Shown one piece after another: positions 1 to 12,600 of a stretch of 64,000 nucleotides of DNA. How positions within the stretch are numbered: position 1 is the stretch's first letter; each line of letters starts with the position of its first letter. A program made the position numbers and the translations under genes. The DNA is from Notospermus geniculatus (lineage: Eukaryota > Nemertea > Pilidiophora > Heteronemertea > Lineidae), in the NCBI GenBank assembly GCA_002633025.1, contig NMRB01000067.1, positions 115,495 to 179,494 on the forward strand, written 5' to 3'. A model generated the notes under the pieces. That model was not told the origin of the DNA. It worked only from the letters and a program-made list of their open reading frames with translations, and searched no databases.

Positions 1-396
1 CCCAAATTTTGCTGGCAGAAGAATTGTCGCAAGAAAAATCTCGTATGAGATGGACACATCTTAATTCTATTACTTGGCTCGAAAAATAAGAGGTATCATT
101 TGACTCAAAATTAGACACCGACACTAACGTAATGCCATGTTTCCATATTTTTTATAAAAAATAAATTCTTGACTTAAACAGTTGACCATGGTTAGTGTTT
201 TTTGAGCAAAGTCGAAAGGCAAAAAATTGGGAATGCAAGTTATATCAGAATCAGTTAGACGTAAAAAGACAGTGTTCATATTCCCTATGAACTGGAAAAA
301 AGAAAACTTTTGAAATCCAGCACCCTTTCCAACCTCAAGGATTTTAAAAGAAATGAACAAGAAACTAAACTACGAGTTCCCAAACTCCTTACTGAC

Positions 397-613
397 CTCA
401 TGCCTCCTTCGACGTCAGCCTCACGTCCAGCTTTACTGGTGTGTCCCTTGCCGCAAAACTGGACGCAAATGTGATGCAGGATGCCACACTCGTGGAGGAA
501 GTAGCACGACACGTCGATGATGATGAGGAAGATGAAGAAGACGGCGATTACGATGCCGACGATCGCACCCGTTGAGAGGGCGCCACCGCGACCTGTTGAT
601 GCGTCAGCGCCAT
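397..613 (-). CDS. Fas2/NCAM: NCAM-like exon 14: stalk, transmembrane helix, start of cytoplasmic tail
   Basis: Acceptor TTCCCTTCAG. A short Ser/Thr/Gly stalk leads to a hydrophobic helix beginning GAIVGIVIAVFFIFL and ending near DVSCYFL. Four cysteines follow (SCYF, HECG, HICV, QFCGK); the matching vertebrate NCAM cysteines are palmitoylated. The tail then runs through a basic/acidic stretch to VEGGM. The preferred donor is GAG/GTCAGT at 391-396 (phase 2); a second possible donor, TCA/GTAAGG, would put the end at 393 (phase 0). The rest of the tail is not seen in 1-392 and should lie beyond the left edge. Confidence 0.9.
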
Positions 614-3600
614 CTGAAGGGAAAAGACGGAATTGGGATAAGAAAATTGATGTGAAGAGAATTCTTTTCTTGTCGTGGGCTCCTCTTCGGTGTAAAAAGG
701 GCCGCGTACCATTTCTCCCTGACCAAGGACAATTCCAGTCGTCAGTTCTGGGTCGAGGGTTACTCAAAGTTAGTGAAACTTAATGAAAAAGTTGTGTTAA
801 ATGAATTTCTAGACATATTTCTCTGCTTGTTTTTGAAGTTTATATGATCAAATTCAAGCTCAAAATTACAAAACAATCCCAGAAAAAATGACAAATTCCA
901 TTCCAATGGATCAGAGAGAACGAAAATCATTTGGAACAAAAGATGCTAAAAATGGACTTTTCCACCAAAATATGCCAAGAACATCAAAACATTGCTAACG
1001 AAAGCTTCGTTTGCTACCAAACTGCCGCAAATTTTCCACCGCAAAAAAATGTAAACAAACAATTGGTCAATGCATGAGAGAGAAAAGTAATGTTTGTCTG
1101 CAGGGGGCAAGGGAAACATCTGTGACCTGTTCCAGGAAAACCATCCATTTGTCAAAAGTTTTCATATCCTATGTTTTGATGGATTTGTGTAGAAGAGACA
1201 GAGAGCTTTATAATGACACTTAAATTTTGATAATCGGACAATAAGTATGGGAATTGTGGTTTTTGGAAGGTCACNNNNNNNNNNNNNNNNNNNNNNNNNN
1301 NNNNNNNNNNNNNNNNNNNNNNNNNNNNNNNNNNNNNNNNNNNNNNNNNNNNNNNNNNNNNNNNNNNNNNNNNNNNNNNNNNNNNNNNNNNNNNNNNNNN
1401 NNNNNNNNNNNNNNNNNNNNNNNNNNNNNNNNNNNNNNNNNNNNNNNNNNNNNNNNNNNNNNNNNNNNNNNNNNNNNNNNNNNNNNNNNNNNNNNNNNNN
1501 NNNNNNNNNNNNNNNNNNNNNNNNNNNNNNNNNNNNNNNNNNNNNNNNNNNNNNNNNNNNNNNNNNNNNNNNNNNNNNNNNNNNNNNNNNNNNNNNNNNN
1601 NNNNNNNNNNNNNNNNNNNNNNNNNNNNNNNNNNNNNNNNNNNNNNNNNNNNNNNNNNNNNNNNNNNNNNNNNNNNNNNNNNNNNNNNNNNNNNNNNNNN
1701 NNNNNNNNNNNNNNNNNNNNNNNNNNNNNNNNNNNNNNNNNNNNNNNNNNNNNNNNNNNNNNNNNNNNNNNNNNNNNNNNNNNNNNNNNNNNNNNNNNNN
1801 NNNNNNNNNNNNNNNNNNNNNNNNNNNNNNNNNNNNNNNNNNNNNNNNNNNNNNNNNNNNNNNNNNNNNNNNNNNNNNNNNNNNNNNNNNNNNNNNNNNN
1901 NNNNNNNNNNNNNNNNNNNNNNNNNNNNNNNNNNNNNNNNNNNNNNNNNNNNNNNNNNNNNNNNNNNNNNNNNNGATATGTTATGTACCCTTGCTAGATG
2001 AGCCTACCATAAAAATTTCGTGAAATTCCATTCAGTATTAAAGGCGTAATCGCAGTTTTTGTGTTTTGGCTTTCGGCCCCCTGGTGGCAAAGTGGAGAAT
2101 CGGATTTGGCCGATTCTTTCACGCGACACACCTTTGGCCCGTGATACATCCCTCCACCAAATATGAATCCAAAATCTTCAGTCGTTCTTAAGTTATAGAG
2201 CGGAAGGGACTAGTAGCGGCGAGCGGCGAGTGGCGAGCGGCGAGCGGCGAGCGGCATAGGCGCACGGACGGCCGGTATTTTCAAGTCCCCCTCCGAGGGC
2301 TCCGGGGGACAAAAAGACCAATTCTGGGACAACGAGTTTAGGTTACCGGTACCGGTATTGAGATCTCTGTCAGGTCACTAACTCATCCTTTGATTACGAT
2401 ATATAGTAGTATTGATTAAAATCTTTGTGCGTAATCACTGACCCATTGACCTCGTGCTTTGATCATCATTTCCTCATCATTGACCTGTTCATTCAGAGAA
2501 TTTCTCGTGCCGCACTTCAAGATCAGCGCCACTGGCTGGACATACACAGATCTCTACTACCTTCGATCAATAAAACGTCCCATTCTTATCTTATGCTTGC
2601 CGACCAATTAGTAGCAAAACCATAATCTGCCAAACTGTGTTTACTCTCCCACGATAAAATAGATTTAGGGCCAATATTTTGAGTCTGTGATAAATCAATT
2701 CCATATCAAGAACCTCGTAAATCACATGGGTAGATTCATCTTGGTCGGTTTGTTGGTGTAACTATTGAGAAATCACATCAGAATCGTCATCAAAGCACCC
2801 TATGATGTCATTTCCATAAACCAGGTGCTGACGTTCACGGCTATCCATTATCTGCCCCTGGAGGTCTTTCTGAGATCATCAGTGTGAGACATCGGTCACT
2901 GACACATCGGTCATCTGGTCATGTGAATCTTCCAGTCACAAGCAGCTGTTCCTCCTCCTGTGACCACTTGTCCAGTAAACGCTCCGCCCTGACGCTGTGA
3001 CATTACAAATTACCGGTAGCCTCTGCGCCTACGAGACTAACGTCGTGCAGTCTCTCACGTTGCAAGCCCTAAAGTATTGACAGGGATTGAAGTACCTTAA
3101 CCCAGTCATGTGTTAGTCACTGGCAGGTGAATCCGGTACGATTCCGGTTTGTTTGCCCTAATTTTGCCAAACATGATAATGCAGAATATTCCAGTTGTTT
3201 TTTATGGATTGGAATTGGAGTGGACTGGTTTACCAGGGATCAACGCCTTATGGGCATGCACGTACGAACTAGGCTTTGTTTATACAGCCCCTTTGCAAGG
3301 GGTAGCTTCTTGTGGCTATTTGAAAGCAACTAATGCCAACTTTTCCCTTCTGGGGCGGTAGCTTTCAACGAGTCTTCTGTCTGTGGGACACATGTCCTTT
3401 AGGGTCCCCCAGCCTGAGTGTCAATACCTGTATCCAAAGCATCGACCAATGTGCCTTTTCTTAGCCTGAGCGTCGGTACCCAAACCATCAGCCAATGTGC
3501 CTCAAGCCTGGTGTCAGGATCATAAGCAGCGGCCCATATGCATAGTCTCCACAAACTGGATTCTGAAAGCAACATTCTCCCCTGGGATGATGTTGGGGAT

Positions 3601-6600
3601 TTTCCTTCAATATAAAACCACCAACGTTTTCTCGTAGGCCATTATATATATATTATATATTCATGTAATTACAAATAAAAAAGATTACAATTTACATTGA
3701 CGGGATACAAAATTTTGCGAACACAACTGGCGAAAAGACACAGATTCTCAAGCAATTATTTACAGCAAAATTACTGCAGAGTATTGAAATTACATCGGCT
3801 GTTGCAGCTGCTGACCATCTCAAACCAGGTCAAGGTCACAATGAAAGTAGGTCAAGGTAACAGTGAAATTAGGTCAAGGTCACATGTGCCTAACTGCAGT
3901 TAATACTACTCACACCAGTGTCGCAAGATTAAAGCTTGCTGTAAATTCTTCTGCTGTGGATTTTGCAGACACTAATAACAATTTTGTTGAACACGAGTAT
4001 TTGGGTGATAAATCCTTCAGTTCTGTTATGTCGGTACTTCAAAGGGAAACACAGAACTCTGAAATGAACCCAGCAACAGCCTGATGTAGATTCCATCCCA
4101 TCTGTTGAGGACATCCTCAGTAATTTACGAGGCAGTGTATTGTAGGGAAGTTTAGACGATCCCCAAATGCATTAAAGATCATAAGAAAACACATCAAATA
4201 GATTTTGATCATTGTACATGATCTAGACAGAACAAGATTGCACACTGAGGTGTAAACTACATGAAGAATTCACTGTGTAATAGACTCTATCGCTCCAAAA
4301 GAGTGCAGCACCTGACGGGACAGCGTCATGACGTCCCGCACGTCATTTCATGATGTCTTGAGGTGAGACGAAAAATCAAATTGTTTCTCGATCAAATTGT
4401 TTTATGATCGCTGAAACAATTGGATTTTTTTCGAGTCGCGTCATGGCGTTCAGAAATGATGTGCGGGACGTCATGACCCTGCCCCGTCAGGTGCTGCACT
4501 CTTTTGGAGTGATATTGTCTATTGTCTTTGAACTCGGACTGGGATCAGGGAAACATCTAAACTTCTCTGTTAATAATCACACCTAATGAGTATTTGACAA
4601 TTATCTAACAGTGACATAATGGCTTTAGTGACATAGAGCCCAAACGTGCCCCCTCCCCAACAATTCAAGTCTTTAATGTACAAAATATTAGTAACCAATT
4701 TTGATGCAAAATGTTTCAGAAAAATGTTCCCAGAACAATTGGAGCAGTCAGCTGCACGTATTGCCAAAAGATGGCAGCAAAGTTCTAGCGGACCAACACA
4801 AAAGAAACTTCTCTTGATTGGTGCTGAATCAAGCATGAATGGATCCACTAGGCATTGAATTGGCCCATAGTGACACCTATTGGTGAACACGCTGACAGCT
4901 TCTATTGGTGATCATTGGTATTGTTTAGGGAACAATTTTTCTGGGACATCCTGTATAGAAATAAGTCAATGTTTACATGGATCCACACTAAGTATCATAT
5001 AAGATCACTCCCCCGTGCGTCTTACGTTAGAATTCATGAGAAGATCGATGACATCACGCAGGAAATGACTTGCGATCAATATTATGCACAAAATTGAGAT
5101 CTTGTTTACTGAAAACGCTTTTGGTTTATGTTCTCATATAATGGGGTTATCCACGGTGAAGCAGACCATGCGAGACCGAATATATGTGGGTTTGAACGTA
5201 TAGTACACAAACGCCACCTATTATTCATGACGATTAAAGGTGTGATTGGCCGTGCTTGGTGAACCGCATCTCTCGAACAATGAGCCTCTATAGGTGTCAC
5301 CCCTGCTCTATAAGTCATCATGTGACCAAATGGAGCACCCCATTTCCATACGGCAGATCGCTTACCAAGGATGACATCGGTCTTCTAACAAATTCTAAGA
5401 AGACGTGAGAAGCGGTCTTCAAGATGTAATGAACACAGACAATAATGAAATGTACATGAATATAACTGAGTGGACTTTTTCACTGTGTACGAGATGAACT
5501 TCATTTCAGCCTAAGTTGACAGCAGGCCACTTGTACTTCATGCATGATATCTGTACATCAATGCATGGTGACTTAATGTCAACTTAGGCTGAGACAGAAT
5601 CTAGTTGGTCACCTCACTCATACTCCCCTTGACTAGTTCTCATGATCGTGTTCAGATGGCAGCACTATATTTTGTTAACTTGAAGCCTGAAACCAGTTGA
5701 CAACATATTTCTTTTGGTTGTTTTTTGCACAGACGATCCATTACTGTCTAAGAATGCTGTTCATCATAATTGGTAAAAAACTTAACTTTATATCCAGTAG
5801 CTTCATCATTTTTGTATCCAATCCCCTTGGTCTATCTAATTTGACAGCTCTGCCTAAACTAACTGTAAAAATACTAACATTCTCCACTAATTTTTACACG
5901 GAATTGAAAAAAACTATCACCATGTAGAGAAAACCCAGCAAGTTTTTTAATCAGTCAAAACCGACTTAGGAAGCGCTAACTTAAATCACTTTTTCATTGA
6001 CCCCATCCTCTTACTTTGGGCAAAAAGGAATAAGGGAGCAATTACCCATATTCAAATTCTCAGAATAAGGTTATCGCCACTTCTCCACAGAAAGATGTCG
6101 CTGCGACTGTATCAGGCCTTTCATTGTCTTTAGGACATCATCTCCATGGCAATACGAGGTGCGAGCATGAAGCCACAATGTCACGGTAGTGTGATCGTTG
6201 ACGTTCCGTACAACGTCACAGTGGAAAAGTTGATACGGTCGCAGCGCCATCTAATGATAGAAAAAGAATGGCTACAACCCTATTGCAAACAAAAAAGCAA
6301 AAATAGTGGAAAGTTTGTCATTGACAACTTTTCTTTTAACATCTTGTGGAGACCCAGTTTTATCTCAAACTAAATATCGTCATTTTTGCCACCGCCATTG
6401 AGAGCAAATTTACGCCAGACACCTGACCCGTGGAGCAGCACAATTAACGTCTCATTGCCCACTGATGAATCATGATTATGATGGGTTACAATCAAACGAT
6501 GACATGACTGTATTAACGAGCAGTCTTAATTAAAAAGTCAGAAGAATTACGCCAGAGCACTGTCCAGCAGATCCGTAACTCTAACACGCGATCGAGGGCG

Positions 6601-9600
6601 TCTCGTGCACCTCATTCGAGAAGTCTGACACCTCGCACAGAAGTGCATTTACCAATGAGAATGTTCAAATTCAACCACATAAACCATACATCAGTATCGA
6701 GCTAAGACAATAAACTTTAAAACTGTGTATTTTGTACTCAAGAAATGTGAACTTGTGTCTGAGGAAGACCCGTTTGGGGTCAAAAATTTGCGAAATTCGG
6801 AGACGACTTATACTTGTCAAGAAATGTGAACGAGAAATGATGATGGCGATTTCTTTGAGTTTGGTTTACTGCATGAAGGGGGTTATATGGGTTGTTAAGT
6901 CAAGGAAAGAGACTCCAGTCAAAACGATAAGACTCTGCTAATAAACACCAAATGCTTCAGAGACCTGAGGCAGTCTCCCTCCCTCTGAAAGCAGCAAAAA
7001 TACTAAGACTCGAATCTACAATGATTATGAAACTTGAATAATACAAAATTCAGCGAGGGACCAACTATCTAATTGTTACGATGAGGCTTGTTTATTCAGC
7101 TTTGGTTGGCCAGCGACAAATTCCTTCTCAAAAATAAAAGATTTAACAGTGATATCAAATAAAAAGGGCCCAAGCCTGGGGTAACATAACTTGGCTATGA
7201 AGGGGTTTTATATTACACAATGTGGCGACTCCTTCAGAGTTATGAAAAGAGGGACTGGGATCACATCAGGCCCGTCCGATTCTAAATTGTTGAAGCACAC
7301 CCGAGTCTATTGGCTGGCCTCGGGTTACTCGAACATTATGCAAATCGCATTTGCCACCTATAGGACCTAAAGCACACTAAACACAATAGGAGCAGTGAGC
7401 TGCACTTATAGCCAAAAGATGGCAGCAAAGTTCTAGCAGACCAATACAATAGAACATTCTCCCGATTGGTGCTCAATCAAGCATGAATGGGTCCGCTAAG
7501 CATTGAATTGGGCGGTAGTGACCCCTACTGGTCAACTGTGACAGCTCCTATTTAAACCTGTTTCCCACAGTCATATTTTCTGAATATGCTGCACGTCGAT
7601 TATTGTACGAAAGCAATGGCCCCTCAATAAGCATATTCAGAAAATAAGACAAAAATACAGCAAGATGAAACAGGATGTAGTGCAATCGTAATGTAGTGTT
7701 ATGTGGTGGCCAAGTGACAGCTACCCCAGGCGGGGGCGCCGTTAACAGTGTCCATAGGCACAACATCGAGTGGCATAACAAACCAAGCCGAACGTCAGTT
7801 CAACATCTGTACAAGTAACAAATAGTATAAGCGTGGATATTTTGTGGCGTATGCTATTTATAGAATGGAATTAGATAGTTTTGAGTTCTTTTTTGATGCG
7901 GATGCCATCTTACTATTTCACAAAAAACAAAATCAAAATTTTATACCTGGTTTTATGAAATTCCAAAAGTTACCGAAGTTTTTGTAGGCCTACTTTGTGG
8001 GAGGCGAGATTATAATTTTTGCCTGCTGTTTACATTAATAGTGAGGTCAGTTTGGCAGACGGGCAGAAATGTAGGCCTAGTCAAGATGTGGCACAATTTT
8101 TTTGCATTTTGATGAAAAATATCACAAATCGAAATCTTTGTAAGCCCTTGTCATACATCGTTGGGACATTTGATATTTGCATACCCGGTAAAACAGCTTG
8201 TGATCCAAAAGAACCAAAACTAGTGGAGACCGACAACAGATCTAGTGAGGTTGAGTACATTATACCTATACATTCAAGTTTTTCATAAACATTCAACACG
8301 GCTCTTATCAAGCATAGAACAGGAATCAACTCAGGGTCTTCAGGTGTAGAAGAATGGATGTTTGACCGACGCTACAACCTGTGGTGCTGTTCCCGGATAG
8401 ACAATTCTCAAATTGACGTAAACGAGAAAGATCTGGGCACTTCGTTGAAATCGCAACCACAACCTCGGTCTGAAACATAATGACGTGACGCAGAGAACCC
8501 CACGACAGTGACTTCGACGATGTTGCGTCAGAGTCAACCATTGCTGAATCTTGGATTGCGTCACGTCATGGTTTCAGATCGAGGTTGTGGTTGCGATTTC
8601 GGGCGGAAGTGCACAGATCTGCGAATTCGAGAATCAGCTATTCTAATGTGGTACATCTGCACCAGGGATATAAAGTGGGAGTGCAGTCGGTTGGAGTAAT
8701 TGCTAGTAATATGCAACTGTGCAAATGGTACCATAAGATAGGGCTCTTCCTTCGACTATTTTCTTTAATTTAAAGGAGTTAGACGCCGAAGTTGTAAACA
8801 AGCTGGTTTGTTTACAAACATGGTCGGCAAACTAGTTTTATTCCTTCGTGCAGGTGGCAGCACCAGTAGCGCCCCGTGATCGTTAGACTGGTTCCCGGTC
8901 CGATGCAACTCACTCACGATATTCACGTCAGTACATTTCACCGACAATAGGTGGCAGCACCACAGGCGTCGCGTGGGTAGAGAACCAGTGAGTGAGTGTT
9001 TACAACTTGGACGTCCAGGTCCTTTAATGGGGGTTTCGCTGATTTTGAAGAAATCAGTACCCTCAAAAAAACTTTTTTGGCAGAGACCCTGCTGTCTGGT
9101 GAGGTGCAGCGCAGGTTTCCTCCTACAACTGAAGCCCTGAGCACAAAAATAAGCTCGGCCACATTCTATACTTGTGGGCAATTCAAGACAAAAATCATGT
9201 CAACACTCAGCTATGCAGTTTTTAAATTGCCAAACATTTGAATATATTATCATATATTATCATACATTAAAGAGACAACAGGTCATCAAAAATGTTCCAC
9301 AGTGTGTCCCCAAAAAGTGTTTCTGGCAGTTTTCTTGGTCTTCTACACGACAGGGGTGATTTTTATCAAGGGTAACACTTTTTCGGGGCACACTGTACAC
9401 CACATACAGGGTGCTCCAAAATACACCCTCTCACGGGTTTGTTAGTGCTGATGCACTGTATACCATATACAGGATGTCACGAAGAATAGGCGTCAATGGG
9501 ATTAATTATGGATCATCCTGTATGTGGTATGAATCAATGCTGGCACCTGATAAGAATGAAGTCGTGGATGGCTAAACCCTCTAAAGATCACAAGTTGAAA

Positions 9601-12600
9601 CCTCACCTCCAGGGCCACTTCATCCTGGGGACAAGGCTTCTGTTACGTCACCGTTGAGCTTCCCTCAACTTCTGTAAACAGAAGCCAAACAGATATGAAG
9701 TAGGTCTGAATATGAGGGTCGAAAAGATGATGAGGGCGTAAATCTCATTTGCATATACTTCCCATGAGCCTTCAGGAACCAACGGCGTCAAATCAAAACC
9801 ATCCTGAATTCAAATTTCTCCATATTTCACGTTATATCATCACCTTTCACGCACTGTCCCAACTTCCAAGTGCTGATTTTATAACCAGCCTTGATAACAG
9901 ACAATGTCATGGTTACAGTAACCATAGTAATGGTATACATTGAGAACAGATAAGGTCTGCAGAACCATGAGCCCTGAGTAATCTGCAGATGTAGGCCCAA
10001 GGACATAGCAGAGTTTTTCCATGCCGGGGGCTAGGAATGATCTCAATCTTAAGATGACCTCCCTAACACCACCATTCATCTAAACTCTGCAAAACAGTGA
10101 CCCGACAACTGCCTTCCAACAGTAAGAGGCAGTACTTCCACTTGTAATCAGAGGGGGTATGTTCACTTGAAGTAACAGCTTCATTCTGTACTACCAATAC
10201 ACTGTACTGTAGAGTTAAGCTGTTACTTCAGTTGATGGTGTTCCCACTGGTGGAGGTACTGCCTCCTACCACTAGAGAGCAGACCAAGCCTCAGCAGGTC
10301 ATGGCTACACCTTTCGTCATTTCAATAACTTAACCCTACCAAAAATTCATAAGCGAGCGTATGAATTTTTGACCCTACCCTCGAATAGATATGGACTCCC
10401 CAAACAAAACAGGCCATTCAACCACCTACACAGAAGCGTGCAGCATCCAACGGCTACTCAAACTACCCCAGAACTTGAATGGGATGACCCAAACCAATAT
10501 GTGGGATTTACAACTCTCACTCAAATTTGTGTAGCACAGCATTCCACAGCAACTGTGCAAGTGGTCAAAAGGCCTGTTAAAACCCCACACAGGGATTTAT
10601 CCACAACTTTTCATCGTTGTGTGCATCGAAATCGTCTGAATCGGTGGGCTTGAACCATTCAACTCAACAGAAACAAGTCAGATAACTTCGTGAAACTGAA
10701 ATTACAGCACTGAAATCTAGAATACACATATTTGTCAAATATGTACCACATGGGAATCTCAATTTGTCGAGATTCGGTTCTCCTGTAAAATCTTTGGTGT
10801 GTTATTTAAAGCTGAACTGTTCCTGGCACAAGACTCCGTACAAATTAATTGATTATCACCTCAGTATCAAGGACACCTCTGAAATATGGATGGCATTAGG
10901 GGATACAGGGGACAGTTGTCAAGAATCCTGATTTTGATTTTGTTGAGTTTGAGTATTTCTTTAAGTCTTCGACACAAACCAGTGAACAGTTCAGCTTTAA
11001 AACCCACTCTGTTGTCAAACGGAAGATACATAGCGTTGTCTGACATAGATGAGTATTGTCACAGGTAATACAATGTCAAAATATCGCGAATCATACAGTT
11101 TGGCCGCTGTGAAATGGTGGCAGCTTTCTCCCAGCAAATATATAAACGCGTAGTGTTATGGCTCGCAAGTCACAATGTGGGAAAGGTCTTTGAATTGTGC
11201 TCAAAACAGCCTGATGACTATCGCACAGAGGTAGGTAGGCCTACAACAAACACACGTCCCACACCAATCNACAGGGGTGATTTTTATCAAGGGTAACACT
11301 TTTTCGGGGCACACTGTACACCACATACAGGGTGCTCCAAAATACACCCTCTCACGGGTTTGTTCGTGCTGTTGCACTGTATACCATATACAGGATGTCA
11401 CGAAGAATAGGCATCAATGGGATTAATTATGGATCATCCTGTATGTGGTATGAATCAATGCTGGCACCTGATAAGAATGAAGTCGTGGATGGCTAAACCC
11501 TCTAAAGATCACAAGTTGAAACCTCACCTCCAGGGCCACTTCATCCTGGGGACAAGGCTTCTGTTACGTCACCGTTGAGCTTCCCTCAACTTCTGTAAAC
11601 AGAAGCCAAACAGACATGAAGTAGGTCTGAATATGAGGGTCGAAAAGATGATGAGGGCGTAAATCTCATTTGCATATACTTCCCATGAGCCTTCAGGAAC
11701 TAACGGCGTCAAATCAAAATCATCCTGAATTCAAATTTCTCCATATTCCACGTTATATCATCACCTTTCACGCACTGTCCCAACTTCCAAGTGCTGATTT
11801 TATAACCAGCCTTGATAACAGACAATGTCATGGTTACGGTAACCATAGTAATGGTATACATTGAGAACAGATAAGGTCTGCAGAACCATGAGCCCTGAGT
11901 AATCTGCAGATGTAGGCCCAAGCAGAGTTTTTCCATGCCGGGGGGTAGGAATGATCTCAATAATCTTAAGATGCCCTCCCTAACACCGCCATTCATCTAA
12001 ACTCCGCGAAACAGTGACCCAACAACTGCCTTTCAAAGGTAAGAGACAGTACCTCCACTTTTGTAATCAGAGGGGGATGCTCACTTGAAGTGACAGCTCC
12101 ACCATGTACTACCAATACACTGTAGTGTAGAGTTAAGCTCTTACTTCAGTTGATGGTGTTCCCACTGGTGGGGGTTCTGCCTCCTACCACTAGAGGGCAG
12201 ACCAAGCCTCAGCAGGTCATGGCTACACCTTTCGTCATTTCAATAACTTAACCCTACCAAAAATTCATAAGCGAGCGTATGAATTTTTGACCCTACCCTT
12301 GAATAGATATGGACTCCCCAAACAAAACAGGCCATTCAACCACCTACACAGAAGCGTGCAGCATCCAATGGCTACTCAAACTACCCCCGAACTTGAATGG
12401 GATGACCCAAAACAATACGTGGGACTCGCCAACTCTCAAAATTGGGCAATACAACTCCCACAGCAACTGTGCAAGTGGTCAAAAGGCCTGTTAAAACCCC
12501 ACACAGGGATTTATCCACAACTTTTCATCGTTGTGTGCATCGAAATTGTCTGAATCGGTGGGCTTGAACCATTCAACTCAACAGAAACAAGTCAGATAAC

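Noticed and set aside
1247-2023. Open frames made mostly of X
   Set aside because: They cross the N gap; the same holds for 50303-51047.
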